A stretch of DNA of 64,000 nt from Tabrizicola sp. TH137 (GCF_002855575.1 NZ_PKRQ01000004.1:62001-126000); one strand, 5' to 3'; shown: positions 1 to 8,676, counted from the stretch's first letter. The notes: generated by a model from the letters alone, not told the origin. A program made the numbers and translations.

Positions 1-1468
1 TCTGATAGCTCACCGGCCGCAGCCAGCGCCGGATCGCCATCGTCCCCACGCTCGTCGCCCCGAAATTGGTGGATGCCGGATAGGGCCCGCCATGCACCAT
101 CGCTTCGCAGACCTCCACCCCGGTCGGAAAGCCATTCGCCAGCACCCGCCCCGCCTTGCGCTCCAGGATCGGCAGCAGCCGCCGCGCCAGATCGGTATCG
201 CCCGCCTCCATCTGCAAGGTGCAGGTCAACTGCCCTTCCAGCGCCCGCGCCACCGCCAACATCTGATCGACATCCGCCACCCGGACGACCACGCCCAAAG
301 GCCCGAAGACCTCTTCGCCCAAGGCATGATTGGCCAGCCAATCCGCCCCCGACACCTCGAACAGATAGGGCGTCGCGTTGCGCCGGTCGCAGACGCTCGT
401 CAGCACCTCGCGCACGCCCGCCGTGGCCGCGATCCGCTCCCGCCCCGCCCGATAAGCCGCCGCGATCCCGTCGGTCAGCATGACCTGCGGCCCCACCGCG
501 CCCAGCGCCGCCTCCGCCGCCGCGACGAAGGCATCGCCCTCCGCCCCCGCCATCGCCACCACGATGCCCGGATTGGTGCAGAACTGCCCCGCCCCCATCG
601 TCAGCGACGCGGCCCAGCCCTTGGCAATCGCCTCCCCCCGCGCCGCCAGCGCAGCGGGCAGCAGGAAGACCGGATTCACCGACCCCAATTCGCCATAAAA
701 GGGGATCGGCACCGCCCGCCGCGCGCAAAGATCGAACAGCGCCCGCCCCCCGGCCAGCGATCCCGTGAATCCCACCGCCGTTACCAGCGGATGCTGCACC
801 AGGGCCGCGCCCAGCTCCGTCCCCACGCCCTGGATCAGGCTGAACACGCCGGGATGCAGACCGCAGGCCTTCACCGCCGCCTCCACCGCCTGCGCCACGA
901 TCTCGCCCGTCCCCGGATGCGCCGGATGCCCCTTCACCACCACCGAACAGCCCGCCGCCAGGGCCGAGGCCGTATCCCCCCCCGCGGTCGAGAAGGCGAG
1001 GGGAAAGTTCGACGCCCCGAACACCGCCACCGGCCCCAGCGCCCGCTGCATCATCCGGATGTCCGGGCGCGGCAAGGGCTGACGCTCCGGCAGCGCCGCG
1101 TCATGGCGCAGATCAAGGAAATCCGTGGAGAGGATATGCCGCGCGAACAGCCGCAACTGCCCCGTCGTCCGCCCGCGCTCCCCCTCCAGCCGCGCCGTGG
1201 GCAGGCCCGTCTCCGCCGCCCCCACCGCCGTCAGATCGGCGCCCCGCGCCTCGATCTCGTCGGCGATCCGCTCCAGAAACGCCGCCCGCGCCGCCCGGCT
1301 CAGGCCGGAGTAAGACCAGAACGCCTCCTCCGCCGCCCGCACCGCCCGGTCCACCTCCGCCGCGCCCCCGCTGGCAAAGACCGCCCCCTCGCCCGTCGCA
1401 GGGGCAGAGGTAAAGGTCTCCGCACTCCCCACCCAATCCCCGGCAATCAGATGTTTCCCGCTCAGCAT
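1..1468 (-). CDS. alpha-ketoglutarate semialdehyde (2,5-dioxovalerate) dehydrogenase, C-terminus cut by window edge
   Basis: The protein belongs to the aldehyde dehydrogenase superfamily. About 489 codons are visible, nearly the usual length of about 505. It opens MLSGKHLIAGDWVG, has the NAD-fold motif GFTGS, a general-base glutamate in GELGSVNP (about E260) and the catalytic cysteine in GQFCTNPG (C297). The GELGSVNP and GQFCTNPG context matches the 2,5-dioxovalerate dehydrogenase branch, which oxidises 2-ketoglutarate semialdehyde to 2-oxoglutarate at the end of pentose, hexarate or hydroxyproline breakdown. The ATG at 1468 is preceded by GAGGGG at good spacing. No neighbouring catabolic gene is visible, so the actual substrate is inferred from family alone. 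Confidence 0.88.
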   Translation of the reverse strand, partial: MLSGKHLIAGDWVGSAETFTSAPATGEGAVFASGGAAEVDRAVRAAEEAFWSYSGLSRAARAAFLERIADEIEARGADLTAVGAAETGLPTARLEGERGRTTGQLRLFARHILSTDFLDLRHDAALPERQPLPRPDIRMMQRALGPVAVFGASNFPLAFSTAGGDTASALAAGCSVVVKGHPAHPGTGEIVAQAVEAAVKACGLHPGVFSLIQGVGTELGAALVQHPLVTAVGFTGSLAGGRALFDLCARRAVPIPFYGELGSVNPVFLLPAALAARGEAIAKGWAASLTMGAGQFCTNPGIVVAMAGAEGDAFVAAAEAALGAVGPQVMLTDGIAAAYRAGRERIAATAGVREVLTSVCDRRNATPYLFEVSGADWLANHALGEEVFGPLGVVVRVADVDQMLAVARALEGQLTCTLQMEAGDTDLARRLLPILERKAGRVLANGFPTGVEVCEAMVHGGPYPASTNFGATSVGTMAIRRWLRPVSYQ

Positions 1469-1735
1469 GACAAATCCCCTCGCGCCCTCTCTTCGCCGCC
1501 GACATGCCAGTTTCCGCACCAAAGGTCGAGGCTGGCCGGAAACAGGGTCGGCGATGCCCGCCCTCGTCCCCGACCGATGGCAGACAGCCCTGGTTCGGCA
1601 CAGTCCGTCCGCCACCATGATCCGGACCCGTCCGATGGGGTCCGCGCCGAACCGCCCATGTCGGCCTATCGGCTGGCAGCGCAAAAGGTGGCATGCTAGC
1701 CTTAACCAACCTTAGCCCCCTGATTGTGACCGCCC

Positions 1736-2956
1736 TTGCCAAGTTCGGAAACCCTGCTGCTGCTGATCCAGGTTCCCCTGCGCAAGAACCCTGAAGGCAC
1801 CCTCCTTATTGAAGCGCAGGCCGCCAATGGCCTCCGCCTCTGGGCGCAGAGCTTCGCGCGCGTCATCGTCATTCTGCCATTCAGCCCGTCTGCGGATGAC
1901 ACCGGTCATGTCCCCGTCTCAGCTCTGGGCGCGGCCGCCGACAGGATCGAATTCGTTCTTCTGCCCCATGTTTCCCGGCCGGGCGCCTTCCTCCGTGCCC
2001 TGCCATCAGCCAGACGCCGCATTAGGGAAAAGATGGACGAGGCCCAATGGCTCTGCTTCGCGATTGGCGGGCTCTTCGGCGATTGGGGGGCCGTCGCCGC
2101 TCTCGAGGCTCATCGTGCAGGCCGCAGGTTCTCCGTCTGGACAGACCGGGTGGAGTCCGAAGTGACACGGGTCCGGCCAAGTCCGGGCTCTGTCTGGGCG
2201 GCCGGTCGCACGAGGCTCCTCTCCCGCCTGATGGCCCTCCAAGAGCGGTTCGTGATCCGACGCGCAGCCCTCGGCCTGTTTCACGGGCGCGAAACCTTCG
2301 ACGCCTATGCGCCCTTCTCCCGCCAGCCCGCACTCGTGCACAACATCCACCTCGGCAAGGCCGATCAGATCCCGGAAACAGAGCTGATCGAGAAAGAAAG
2401 GAAGGCCCTCACCGAACCGCTCCGCATCTTCTATGCGGGGCGCATGGAACCGATGAAAGGCCCGCAAGACTGGCTGCACGTCCTTAGATCGCTGTGTGAA
2501 AGGAACATCACCTTTCAGGCGGAATGGATCGGGGATGGGTCCCTGATGCCGGAATTCACCAGATGCCTGCGTGACTTCGGCCTCCAGAACTATGTCAGAG
2601 CACCCGGAAGCATCTTCGACCGGGTCAGCGTGCTCCGACGCTACCGAGAGGCGAACATCTTTCTCTTCTGCCACCTGACCCCAGAATCGCCGCGCTGCCT
2701 GATTGAGGCGCTCAAGTCTGGAACACCCATCATCGGCTACGACTCTTCCTTTCCTCGCGATCTCATTTCCACCAATGGCGGCGGACGCCTCACCCCGCGC
2801 GGCGACACGGACGCCCTCGCTGCATCGCTCATCGCCCTGCATGAAGATCGCAAACATCTGTCCCGCCTGGTGCGGGCGGCGGCGATGGATGGAGCCCCCT
2901 ATGATGACGAAACGGTCTTTGCGCATCGCGCGCATCTGATCAAGACCTACGCCTGA
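1736..2956 (+). CDS. family 4 glycosyltransferase
   Basis: This 406-aa protein has a C-terminal GT-B Rossmann half typical of GT4 enzymes. FYAGRMEPMKGPQDW is the nucleotide-sugar domain start, GDGS sits in the middle, and PESPRCLIEALKSG lies in the donor-binding acidic motif region. It should transfer a sugar from a nucleotide donor to a cell-surface or exopolysaccharide acceptor, but the substrate cannot be read. An in-frame stop at 1727 leaves TTG at 1736 as the first usable start. No strong ribosome-binding site precedes it, so the exact start is uncertain. It is the last chromosomal gene before the integrated element and has no glycan-cluster neighbours in view. Confidence 0.8.
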   Translation: MPSSETLLLLIQVPLRKNPEGTLLIEAQAANGLRLWAQSFARVIVILPFSPSADDTGHVPVSALGAAADRIEFVLLPHVSRPGAFLRALPSARRRIREKMDEAQWLCFAIGGLFGDWGAVAALEAHRAGRRFSVWTDRVESEVTRVRPSPGSVWAAGRTRLLSRLMALQERFVIRRAALGLFHGRETFDAYAPFSRQPALVHNIHLGKADQIPETELIEKERKALTEPLRIFYAGRMEPMKGPQDWLHVLRSLCERNITFQAEWIGDGSLMPEFTRCLRDFGLQNYVRAPGSIFDRVSVLRRYREANIFLFCHLTPESPRCLIEALKSGTPIIGYDSSFPRDLISTNGGGRLTPRGDTDALAASLIALHEDRKHLSRLVRAAAMDGAPYDDETVFAHRAHLIKTYA

Positions 2957-3069
2957 TCCGACCGGGCGCCCCCGGGCGCCTGCAACCCGACACCCCGCCA
3001 TGGCCGCCTACAGGCGATACAGCAAAACCAGCCGCAACACGGCGTTGTCTCAAACGATTTAAGAGGAAA

Positions 3070-3083
3070 TGGCGGACCCGGAG
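3070..3083. repeat. attL direct repeat
   Basis: The 14-bp sequence TGGCGGACCCGGAG is identical to 15626-15639. The match extends to 16 of 17 bases if the three preceding bases are included. It is a copy of the last 14 bases of the tRNA-Arg gene (reverse strand), CCA included, with no other tRNA sequence beside it. This is the expected attachment-site remnant at the integrase-side end of an element integrated in a tRNA 3' end. Confidence 0.88.
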
Positions 3084-3241
3084 GCCGCCATTGTGCCGCC
3101 GCATCCTGTCGCAACAAGACGCAGCATAATCCAATGTATCAAGGCATTTGTGGAAAGCCTCGTTTGCGCCTGTCCTTATCCGTTGCAAACCGTCGCATCC
3201 TATGATTCTATCTATGATGGGTAAGAAAAAGGATAGCCAAA

Positions 3242-4534
3242 GTGCCGAAGGTTGCCGCAGAACTTGGACCACTTGACGTGAAGCGCCTTTCCCATCCGGG
3301 CGGCAAGGGTAACGCCATGTTTGCCGTGGGCGGCGTGTCGGGCCTTTACATGCAGGTGACCCCCAACAACGGCAAGACATGGGTGTTGCGGGTTCTGGTG
3401 GGCAACAAGCGCCGAGATATCGGGCTGGGCGGTTTCCCGACCGTCACGCTGGCGCAGGCCCGCGACAAGGCCCGCGAAGCCCGCGACATGATTGCGCGCG
3501 GCGTTGACCCCGTGGAGGAACGGAAGGCCGCGAAAGCCCGCCTAATCCTCGCCCAGCGCAAGGGGCTGCTTTTCAAGGATGCCGTTGATAAGGCCCTTAC
3601 CGCCAAGCTGGACGGATTCAGGAACGAAAAGCACCGCGACCAATGGCGTAGCACCCTCGACGCCTATGCTATCCCTGCGCTGGGCGCGCTGCCCGTGCAA
3701 GAGATAGATACCGCCGCCGTCTTGCGGGTGTTGCAGCCGATCTGGGCAACCAAGACAGAAACAGCAACGCGCCTTCGCGGGCGGATTGAGTCGGTGCTTT
3801 CGTGGGCCACTGCGCAAGGGCATCGGACGGGCGAGAACCCCGCGCGCTGGGCTGGCAACCTCAAGGAACTTCTGCCCGCCCCTTCCAAGGTGGCGACCGA
3901 AAGCAACCATCCGGCCTTGCAACTGGACGACGCCGCGCGATGGATTGCCGATCTGCGGACCCGTGAAGGCTTCCCGGCGCGGGCGCTGGAATTCGCCGCC
4001 CTGACTGCGGCCCGTTCGGGCGAAGTGCGGGGCGCGCGGTGGGATGAGATAGACACGAAACAGGCCCTTTGGATCATCCCGGCCCGTCGGATGAAGATGC
4101 AACGGGAACACCGCGTTCCCCTCACGAAAGAGGCTGTGGCCCTGCTGGAAGCCCTGCCCAAGCTGGACGGCAATCCGCTGGTTTTTCCGGCTGTCCGGGG
4201 CGGGATGCTGTCGGACATGGCGCTTTCCATGACCATGCGCCGGATGCACGCGGCGGATATCGAAAGGGGTGGCGCGGGCTTCATTGACCGCGTGAGTAAG
4301 CGGCCAGCCGTGCCGCACGGGCTTCGCTCGACCTTCCGCGATTGGGTTGCAGAACGGACGACCTACCCCGGCGAAATGGCCGAGGTTGCGCTTGCCCACC
4401 GCATCAGTAATGCCGTGGAAGCCGCATATCGGCGCGGAGATATGGTGGAGAAGCGCCGTGCGATGATGGCGGCTTGGGCGGGCTTCCTGTCGAGGGCTGA
4501 GGTGAAGGGCAATGTCGTGAGGCTGGGTGCATGA
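3242..4534 (+). CDS. int: P4-type site-specific tyrosine integrase
   Basis: The 430-aa protein has an N-terminal DUF4102-like arm-binding domain (about residues 1-95, including GGVSGLYMQVTPNNGKTWVLR), a SAM-like core-binding domain and a C-terminal tyrosine recombinase domain. Catalytic residues can be picked out: R258 in TAARSGEVRGARW, H359 and R362 in HGLRSTFRDW, H386 in LAHRIS and the nucleophile Y396 in AAYRRGD. It starts at GTG 3242 after AAGGA. It lies 158 bp inside attL and reads inward, whereas the tRNA target is at the other end. It should catalyse integration into, and with a directionality factor excision from, the tRNA-Arg gene. Its stop overlaps the next start by 4 bp. Confidence 0.95.
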   Translation: MPKVAAELGPLDVKRLSHPGGKGNAMFAVGGVSGLYMQVTPNNGKTWVLRVLVGNKRRDIGLGGFPTVTLAQARDKAREARDMIARGVDPVEERKAAKARLILAQRKGLLFKDAVDKALTAKLDGFRNEKHRDQWRSTLDAYAIPALGALPVQEIDTAAVLRVLQPIWATKTETATRLRGRIESVLSWATAQGHRTGENPARWAGNLKELLPAPSKVATESNHPALQLDDAARWIADLRTREGFPARALEFAALTAARSGEVRGARWDEIDTKQALWIIPARRMKMQREHRVPLTKEAVALLEALPKLDGNPLVFPAVRGGMLSDMALSMTMRRMHAADIERGGAGFIDRVSKRPAVPHGLRSTFRDWVAERTTYPGEMAEVALAHRISNAVEAAYRRGDMVEKRRAMMAAWAGFLSRAEVKGNVVRLGA

Positions 4535-5151
4535 AGCCGGAAATCTTTGGCGACCAAAGCGAATTTTTCCATCGCGCGGCGCAGTCCATAGCACGACGCC
4601 TGAACTGCGATGTGCAGGTGGTTTATTCCTGCATGGTCGGGCTTGACGCCATATGGAACACGCCTGCCCACTTGGACGCGGTAAATGAAGTCACCACGCA
4701 TTTTAACGAAGCTGCGAGACATGCCAAGCACTTGCACCGCGCCTTGTCGTTAATGACAGAGGCGCAACGCCGGGAACTGACTGTCGCGGGCTGCGTCACT
4801 GTGTTTCAGGTGGAGCATTTAGCCGACGTGCTTGCGCAGGATGTGAGTGACCTTTCAAATTGGTCAAGGACGCGCATCCGCAAGGGCGGGCGCAACCCTG
4901 CCGCATACGACGTAGCCGAGTTGATACGCCGAATATTCCGACGCCAGCGCATCAAGATTACTTTGGGGACCGAGCCTAACTCCGACCAACCGTCAACAGA
5001 TTTTGGAAGGGCTGTGCTTCATTCGCTCGGCGACTTCGGGATAAAGGCAGGATGGCGAGGGCCAGCCCGTGAAGCCTTTGACAAACAACGCGAAATTGAA
5101 TGGAGGCTTTCTAGGATTTGCGAGGCACGGCGGCTTCGTTCTGCGCCATAG
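4531..5151 (+). CDS. hypothetical protein coupled to integrase
   Basis: The 206-aa product is not recognised. The gene begins in an ATGA overlap with the integrase stop, so the two are probably co-translated. The protein is soluble, has no signal peptide or membrane segment, is mostly helical in composition, and has a basic stretch SRTRIRKGGRNP near residue 110 followed by RRIFRRQRIK. These basic clusters would suit nucleic-acid binding, but this is inference. Its place directly after int suggests a role in mobility, immunity or regulation of the element. Confidence 0.7.
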   Translation: MKPEIFGDQSEFFHRAAQSIARRLNCDVQVVYSCMVGLDAIWNTPAHLDAVNEVTTHFNEAARHAKHLHRALSLMTEAQRRELTVAGCVTVFQVEHLADVLAQDVSDLSNWSRTRIRKGGRNPAAYDVAELIRRIFRRQRIKITLGTEPNSDQPSTDFGRAVLHSLGDFGIKAGWRGPAREAFDKQREIEWRLSRICEARRLRSAP

Positions 5152-5275
5152 CAGGCTAATGCAAACTCTGACCAAAGTTTTTCAGAGCCTGCATTTATGA
5201 ACGCGCCACGCATTCGGACAGATTGCTTCAAGAGGTGTTGCAAAGCGCCGCCCACCCTTGAAGCGAGGCCGAAAA

Positions 5276-5461
5276 ATGGAAGCGCAGTTTCTGACCGATT
5301 GGCAAGTTGCACAGCGTTACGGGGTCAACCGCAGCACCCCTTGGCGCTGGGTTAAGACTGACCCGACTTTTCCCAAACCTGTAAGCCTCACCCCCGGCTG
5401 CACCCGCTGGAAGCTGGCAGACATTGAGGCTTGGGAAGTGTCCAAGCTGCAAGCCGCCTAA
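5276..5461 (+). CDS. AlpA-family regulator / excisionase-like protein
   Basis: The 61-aa protein contains a winged-helix MerR/AlpA-type helix-turn-helix: LTDWQVAQRYGVNRST followed by PWRWVKTDPTFPKPV and the closing TRWKLADIEAWE. This is the canonical AlpA/Xis-like pattern, in which a small DNA-binding protein activates integrase or acts as directionality factor. The ATG at 5276 has GAGG at 5265-5268. A TTG at 5258 would add six residues but lacks such a site. Position after the integrase in a P4-type element fits control of excision. Confidence 0.85.
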   Translation: MEAQFLTDWQVAQRYGVNRSTPWRWVKTDPTFPKPVSLTPGCTRWKLADIEAWEVSKLQAA

Positions 5462-5569
5462 GCAAAGCCGCCACCCAGTTACGGGCGGCGGCGATGGGTT
5501 GGCTTGCGGAACAGGCCAAAGAATAGCCCATCCGGCCCGTGACCTCAAACACAATATGAGGCACAGGAC

Positions 5570-5896
5570 ATGAGCAAAGAACGCAAGATTTGGGGGCCTG
5601 CACGCTTCCGCATCACCCGCACCGATGGCACTTCGCACGATATCGTGGTGGCGGGCCGAGTGCATTGGGCGCTGTGGCACCTGATGCAAGAAGGGGCGAA
5701 AGGCTGCACCCCGATTGACCACCCCGGCCCCCGCTGGTCCGCCTACGTCCACACGCTGCGCCATGAGCATCGGGTGGAAATCGAAACCATCCACGAAAAG
5801 CACGGCGCACCCTTTGAAGGGACACACGCCCGATACGTAGCTAGGTCCACGATTGCCCCCAGCTTGGCAATTCCGGCGCATGGGGTGGCGGCATGA
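5570..5896 (+). CDS. hypothetical phage-like protein
   Basis: The 108-aa protein starts MSKERKIWGPARFRITRTDG. It has no signal peptide or membrane segment and no motif I can name. A phrase in the middle (HWALWHLMQEGAKGCTPIDHPGPRWSAYVHTLR) resembles small hypothetical proteins near replication genes of rhodobacterial prophages, but I cannot assign a role. It begins the tightly overlapping gene chain that leads to the primase and helicase (the next gene overlaps by 4 bp), so it is probably part of the replication operon. Confidence 0.7.
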   Translation: MSKERKIWGPARFRITRTDGTSHDIVVAGRVHWALWHLMQEGAKGCTPIDHPGPRWSAYVHTLRHEHRVEIETIHEKHGAPFEGTHARYVARSTIAPSLAIPAHGVAA

Positions 5897-6102
5897 TTGC
5901 ATCCATTCCCAAGAACGCCCGCGAGGAAATCCGGGTATCGGTTGACGACTTCCAAGGCCACCGCCTTTGCAATGTGCGGGTGTGGTATCGGGATGGCGAC
6001 GACTTCCGCCCCGGCAAGCAAGGCATCGCGCTTAGGCTGGACCTTCTGCCCCAGCTTGTGACCGCCCTAAAGGACGCGGCAAAGGAAGGGGGCGAAGCAT
6101 GA
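5893..6102 (+). CDS. small hypothetical protein
   Basis: The 69-aa protein (MIASIPKNAREEIRVSVDDF...) is not recognised. It lacks cysteines arranged for metal binding, transmembrane segments and a signal peptide. It starts in an ATGA overlap with the gene before and ends in an ATGA overlap with the gene after, so it is a member of the translationally coupled chain leading to the primase. Short beta-rich sequence and position suggest a phage/satellite early gene; no function can be stated. Confidence 0.68.
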   Translation: MIASIPKNAREEIRVSVDDFQGHRLCNVRVWYRDGDDFRPGKQGIALRLDLLPQLVTALKDAAKEGGEA

Positions 6103-6377
6103 GTGCAGAAACCCCAACCCATGCGCAGCTTCTAGGACATGTGGGCCTTACCGCCTTGCTGATCCGGGAAGCCGCACAAAAGGCCAAGGCAAGCGACCTT
6201 GCCACGGCAACGCAACTGCTCGACCAGATTAGCGCCGATGTGCTGACCATCGGTAACACGATTGCCGATCTGGCAGACGCCTTGGGGTGCGGCCCTGAGA
6301 CGGTAGAACAAATGCGCGACGGGCTTTCCCGGATCAACGGTTTCCGCGCCTGTCAGAGTTTGGGGGGCCGCGCATGA
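6099..6377 (+). CDS. small helical hypothetical protein
   Basis: The 92-aa protein is rich in Ala and Leu, with long amphipathic helices (AALLIREAAQ-like region and DVLTIGNTIADLADALG), no signal peptide and no membrane span. I do not recognise a family. It shares 4-bp ATGA overlaps with both flanking genes, so it should be translated from the same mRNA as the primase and helicase. Confidence 0.68.
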   Translation: MSAETPTHAQLLGHVGLTALLIREAAQKAKASDLATATQLLDQISADVLTIGNTIADLADALGCGPETVEQMRDGLSRINGFRACQSLGGRA

Positions 6378-6475
6378 TGGCCCTTCGCCTTGCCCGTATG
6401 CGCCGCCTGTGGGGCTTCTCTGGCCCTGTAGCGGGCATCCTTGCCCACCTTGCCTATGGGGAGGGCCGCGAATGA
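6374..6475 (+). CDS. 33-aa small ORF in coupled operon
   Basis: This is a 33-codon reading frame (MMALRLARMRRLWGFSGPVA...). Its ATG overlaps the stop of the preceding gene and its TGA overlaps the ATG of the primase gene, the same 4-bp ATGA junction used throughout this operon. The product would have a basic N-terminus (RLARMRRL) followed by a weakly hydrophobic stretch. The perfect junctions at both ends support translation. It could serve only as a coupling leader for the primase. Confidence 0.5.
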   Translation: MMALRLARMRRLWGFSGPVAGILAHLAYGEGRE

Positions 6476-7338
6476 CGGACGCCCGCACAATCGCCCATGC
6501 GCTGGGCGGGGAATGGCGCGGTAGCTACGGCACCGCCCCTTGCCCTGTCTGTCAGCCGGAACGCCGCGCCGATCAACGCGCGCTGTCCCTTCGGTCGGAA
6601 GGCGGGCGACTGCTGACCTTCTGCCACAAATCCGGGTGCGACTTCCGCGCCGTAACGCAGGCGGCGGGCCTTCCTGCGGATGGCGGCGCGATTGATCTAC
6701 AGGCCGCGCGGGAAGCCGATACCAAGCGCGCCGCATACGAGGCCGAGCAACGCGCCAAAGCCCGCAACCTGTGGGCCGCTGGCAAGCCGATCTGCGGCAC
6801 GAAAGGCGAGGCTTACTTGCGAGGCCGTGGCATCACTTGCCCGCTTCCCCCGTCCCTTCGCTGGGTGGCCGATACCTACCACGGGCCTAGCGCGCGGTGG
6901 GTTTCGGCTATGGTCGCGGATGTTTCGACCGGGGGAGTGCATCGCACCTTCTTTGAGAAGAACGGGGCGCGGCTCGACCGTAACGCCAAGATGATGCAGG
7001 GGCCTTGCGCCGGGGGCGCTGTGGCGCTGTCAGATGCCCAAGGGCCGCTTGTGGTGTGCGAGGGCATAGAGACGGGCCTAAGCCTTCTGAGCGGGCTTCT
7101 GACGGGGCCTGCGACGGTATGGGCGGCGCTTTCCACCTCTGGCATGAGGGCGCTTCACCTTCCCGCCGATCCGGGGGCGCTGATTGTCGCCGCCGATAGC
7201 GATGATGGAGGCGCGGGCCGTGAGGCCGCACAAGCCTTGGCCGAGCGGGCGCACCGCTTGGGGTGGCAAGTGTCGCTCTGGCCTGCCCCCGATGGGATGG
7301 ATTGGAATGACGTGTTGCGCGGGGGGATTGCCGCATGA
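6472..7338 (+). CDS. zinc-ribbon / Toprim-domain primase
   Basis: The 288-aa protein combines an N-terminal zinc-binding module (C24PVC27 ... C51 ... C56) with a C-terminal Toprim domain. The Toprim glutamate lies in LVVCEGIETGLS and the metal-binding acidic pair in LIVAADSDDGG. This is the architecture of small phage/plasmid primase proteins related to the primase half of P4 alpha or RepB-prime. Start at ATG 6472 was chosen over an upstream in-frame start because it forms the ATGA junction typical of this operon and begins the conserved MTDARTIAHALGG sequence. Paired with the next gene it should provide primer synthesis for autonomous replication of the excised element. Confidence 0.85.
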   Translation: MTDARTIAHALGGEWRGSYGTAPCPVCQPERRADQRALSLRSEGGRLLTFCHKSGCDFRAVTQAAGLPADGGAIDLQAAREADTKRAAYEAEQRAKARNLWAAGKPICGTKGEAYLRGRGITCPLPPSLRWVADTYHGPSARWVSAMVADVSTGGVHRTFFEKNGARLDRNAKMMQGPCAGGAVALSDAQGPLVVCEGIETGLSLLSGLLTGPATVWAALSTSGMRALHLPADPGALIVAADSDDGGAGREAAQALAERAHRLGWQVSLWPAPDGMDWNDVLRGGIAA

Positions 7339-8459
7339 ATATCATTCCCCAACCTGTCCCCTTCATTCCCGCCCAACGCACCGCGACCGAAGGCCCAGCG
7401 CCGGAGTTTTTCGCGGCTGCGACCCTTCACGGGCAAGCCGTGCCGGAAAGGCTCTGGCACGTTCAAGACCTTATCCCGGCAAAGACCGTCACCATCCTAA
7501 CGGGCGACGGCGGCACGGGGAAAAGCCTTGCCGCCATTCAACTGGCAACCGCAACCGCGCTGGGCCGCTCTTGGCTTGGACAGGCCACCACCTCCGGCCC
7601 TGCCTTGTTCATTTCCGCAGAGGACGACCGCGACGAACTGCACCGCCGCGTTGCATCACTGGCCCATGCCGAGGACTTCGCGCTTGCCGATCTGGACGCC
7701 CTGACCCTGTGCAGCCTTGCCGGGGATGATGCCCTTCTGTCCGTGCCTGAGGGGGCGGGAAAGACCATGAGGGAAACGCCCCTGTTTCAGAAGGTGGAGG
7801 CATGGGTTGCCGAGCATCGGCCCGCCTTGACGGTTCTAGACACGCTGGCCGATCTGTTCGGCGGCGATGAAATCAACCGGGGGCAGGCGCGGCAATTCAT
7901 CGGGCAATTGCGCGGGCTGGCCTTGAAGCATGAAACGACCGTGTTGCTTCTGGCCCATCCTTCGCTTTCCGGCATGGCGCGGGGCGATGGAAACTCAGGC
8001 TCGACCGCTTGGAATAACTCTGTCCGTTCCCGCCTGTATCTGCGGCGGCAACAGGCCGAGGACGGCGCGGCGGTTGATCCGAATGCCCGCACCCTTGAGG
8101 TGATGAAATCCAACTACGGACCGATAGGGGCAAGCCTTGCCCTTCGGTATCGGGAAGGCGCTTTCTTCTGCGAAGGGAACGGCACCGCCCTAGACGCTCT
8201 GGCCGCGACGGCGAAAGCTGACCGCGTGTTTGTGAAGCTCTTGCGCGAGTGCCACGCAAACGGGCGACGGGTGAACCATACGGGCGGGAATAGCTACGCC
8301 CCCAAGGTGTTTGCCGCCCATCCCGAAGCCGAGGGGGTGACCAAGAACGCCTTCCGCCGCGCGATGGAAACCGCCCTGGCATCGGGTTCCGCTCGGATCG
8401 AAACCGAAGGGCCGCAATCGCGCCGGGTTAGCTACCTTGTGCCGGGGGCTGCATCGTGA
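7335..8459 (+). CDS. RepA-like AAA_25 family replicative helicase
   Basis: The 374-aa RecA-fold ATPase has Walker A GDGGTGKS (residues 57-64), a Walker B-like strand LTVLDT (165-170), and SGSTAWNNSVRSRLYLRR (about 221-238) with the conserved asparagine and arginine seen in RepA of RSF1010 and related phage/plasmid helicases. The family forms hexamers that unwind DNA at an iteron origin. The C-terminal part resembles a winged-helix DNA-binding tail. Its start overlaps the primase stop by 4 bp. Directly downstream lies an array of 11-bp repeats that could be its origin. Confidence 0.85.
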   Translation: MNIIPQPVPFIPAQRTATEGPAPEFFAAATLHGQAVPERLWHVQDLIPAKTVTILTGDGGTGKSLAAIQLATATALGRSWLGQATTSGPALFISAEDDRDELHRRVASLAHAEDFALADLDALTLCSLAGDDALLSVPEGAGKTMRETPLFQKVEAWVAEHRPALTVLDTLADLFGGDEINRGQARQFIGQLRGLALKHETTVLLLAHPSLSGMARGDGNSGSTAWNNSVRSRLYLRRQQAEDGAAVDPNARTLEVMKSNYGPIGASLALRYREGAFFCEGNGTALDALAATAKADRVFVKLLRECHANGRRVNHTGGNSYAPKVFAAHPEAEGVTKNAFRRAMETALASGSARIETEGPQSRRVSYLVPGAAS

Positions 8460-8462
8460 CCC

Positions 8463-8600
8463 TTCAACCCCCCTTCAACCCCCCAAAATGGGCCTTCAAC
8501 CCCCCTTCATCCCTAGGGGTTCAAAGCCTTCAACCCCCCTTCAACCCCCCTTCAACCCCCCTAGCCACACACCCCCCCTTATACCCCCCTAGGGGTTGAA
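8463..8600. repeat. iteron-like array of 11-bp C6/G6 repeats, candidate origin
   Basis: Six exact copies of TTCAACCCCCC start at 8463, 8474, 8495, 8529, 8540 and 8551, with a degenerate copy at 8506. Starts are 11 bp apart or near multiples of it, so copies lie on the same DNA face. Two CCCTAGGGGTT elements (about 8510 and 8587) carry the motif in inverted form. On the minus strand the tract reads as G6 runs separated by TTGAA, a strong G-quadruplex pattern. It fills the gap between the helicase gene and the next gene, the usual position of oriV iterons beside a RepA-type helicase. Function as origin is inferred. Confidence 0.7.
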
Positions 8601-8676
8601 GCCCCCTTTTGGAGGGGCCTTCACCCTAAAAGCCCCGCCTGACCTCACAATTCTCACGACCCAAGGACACCCCAGA

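Noticed and set aside
92-1699. 535-codon plus-strand frame
   Set aside because: It is the antisense shadow of the aldehyde dehydrogenase gene; composition is Arg/Pro/His-rich with no domain.
3060-3100. second tRNA gene at the left end
   Set aside because: Only the terminal 14 bases of a tRNA are present; no arms or anticodon can be folded.
8463-8600. CRISPR array
   Set aside because: Units are only 11 bp, mostly directly adjacent, with no spacers of constant length and no cas genes nearby.
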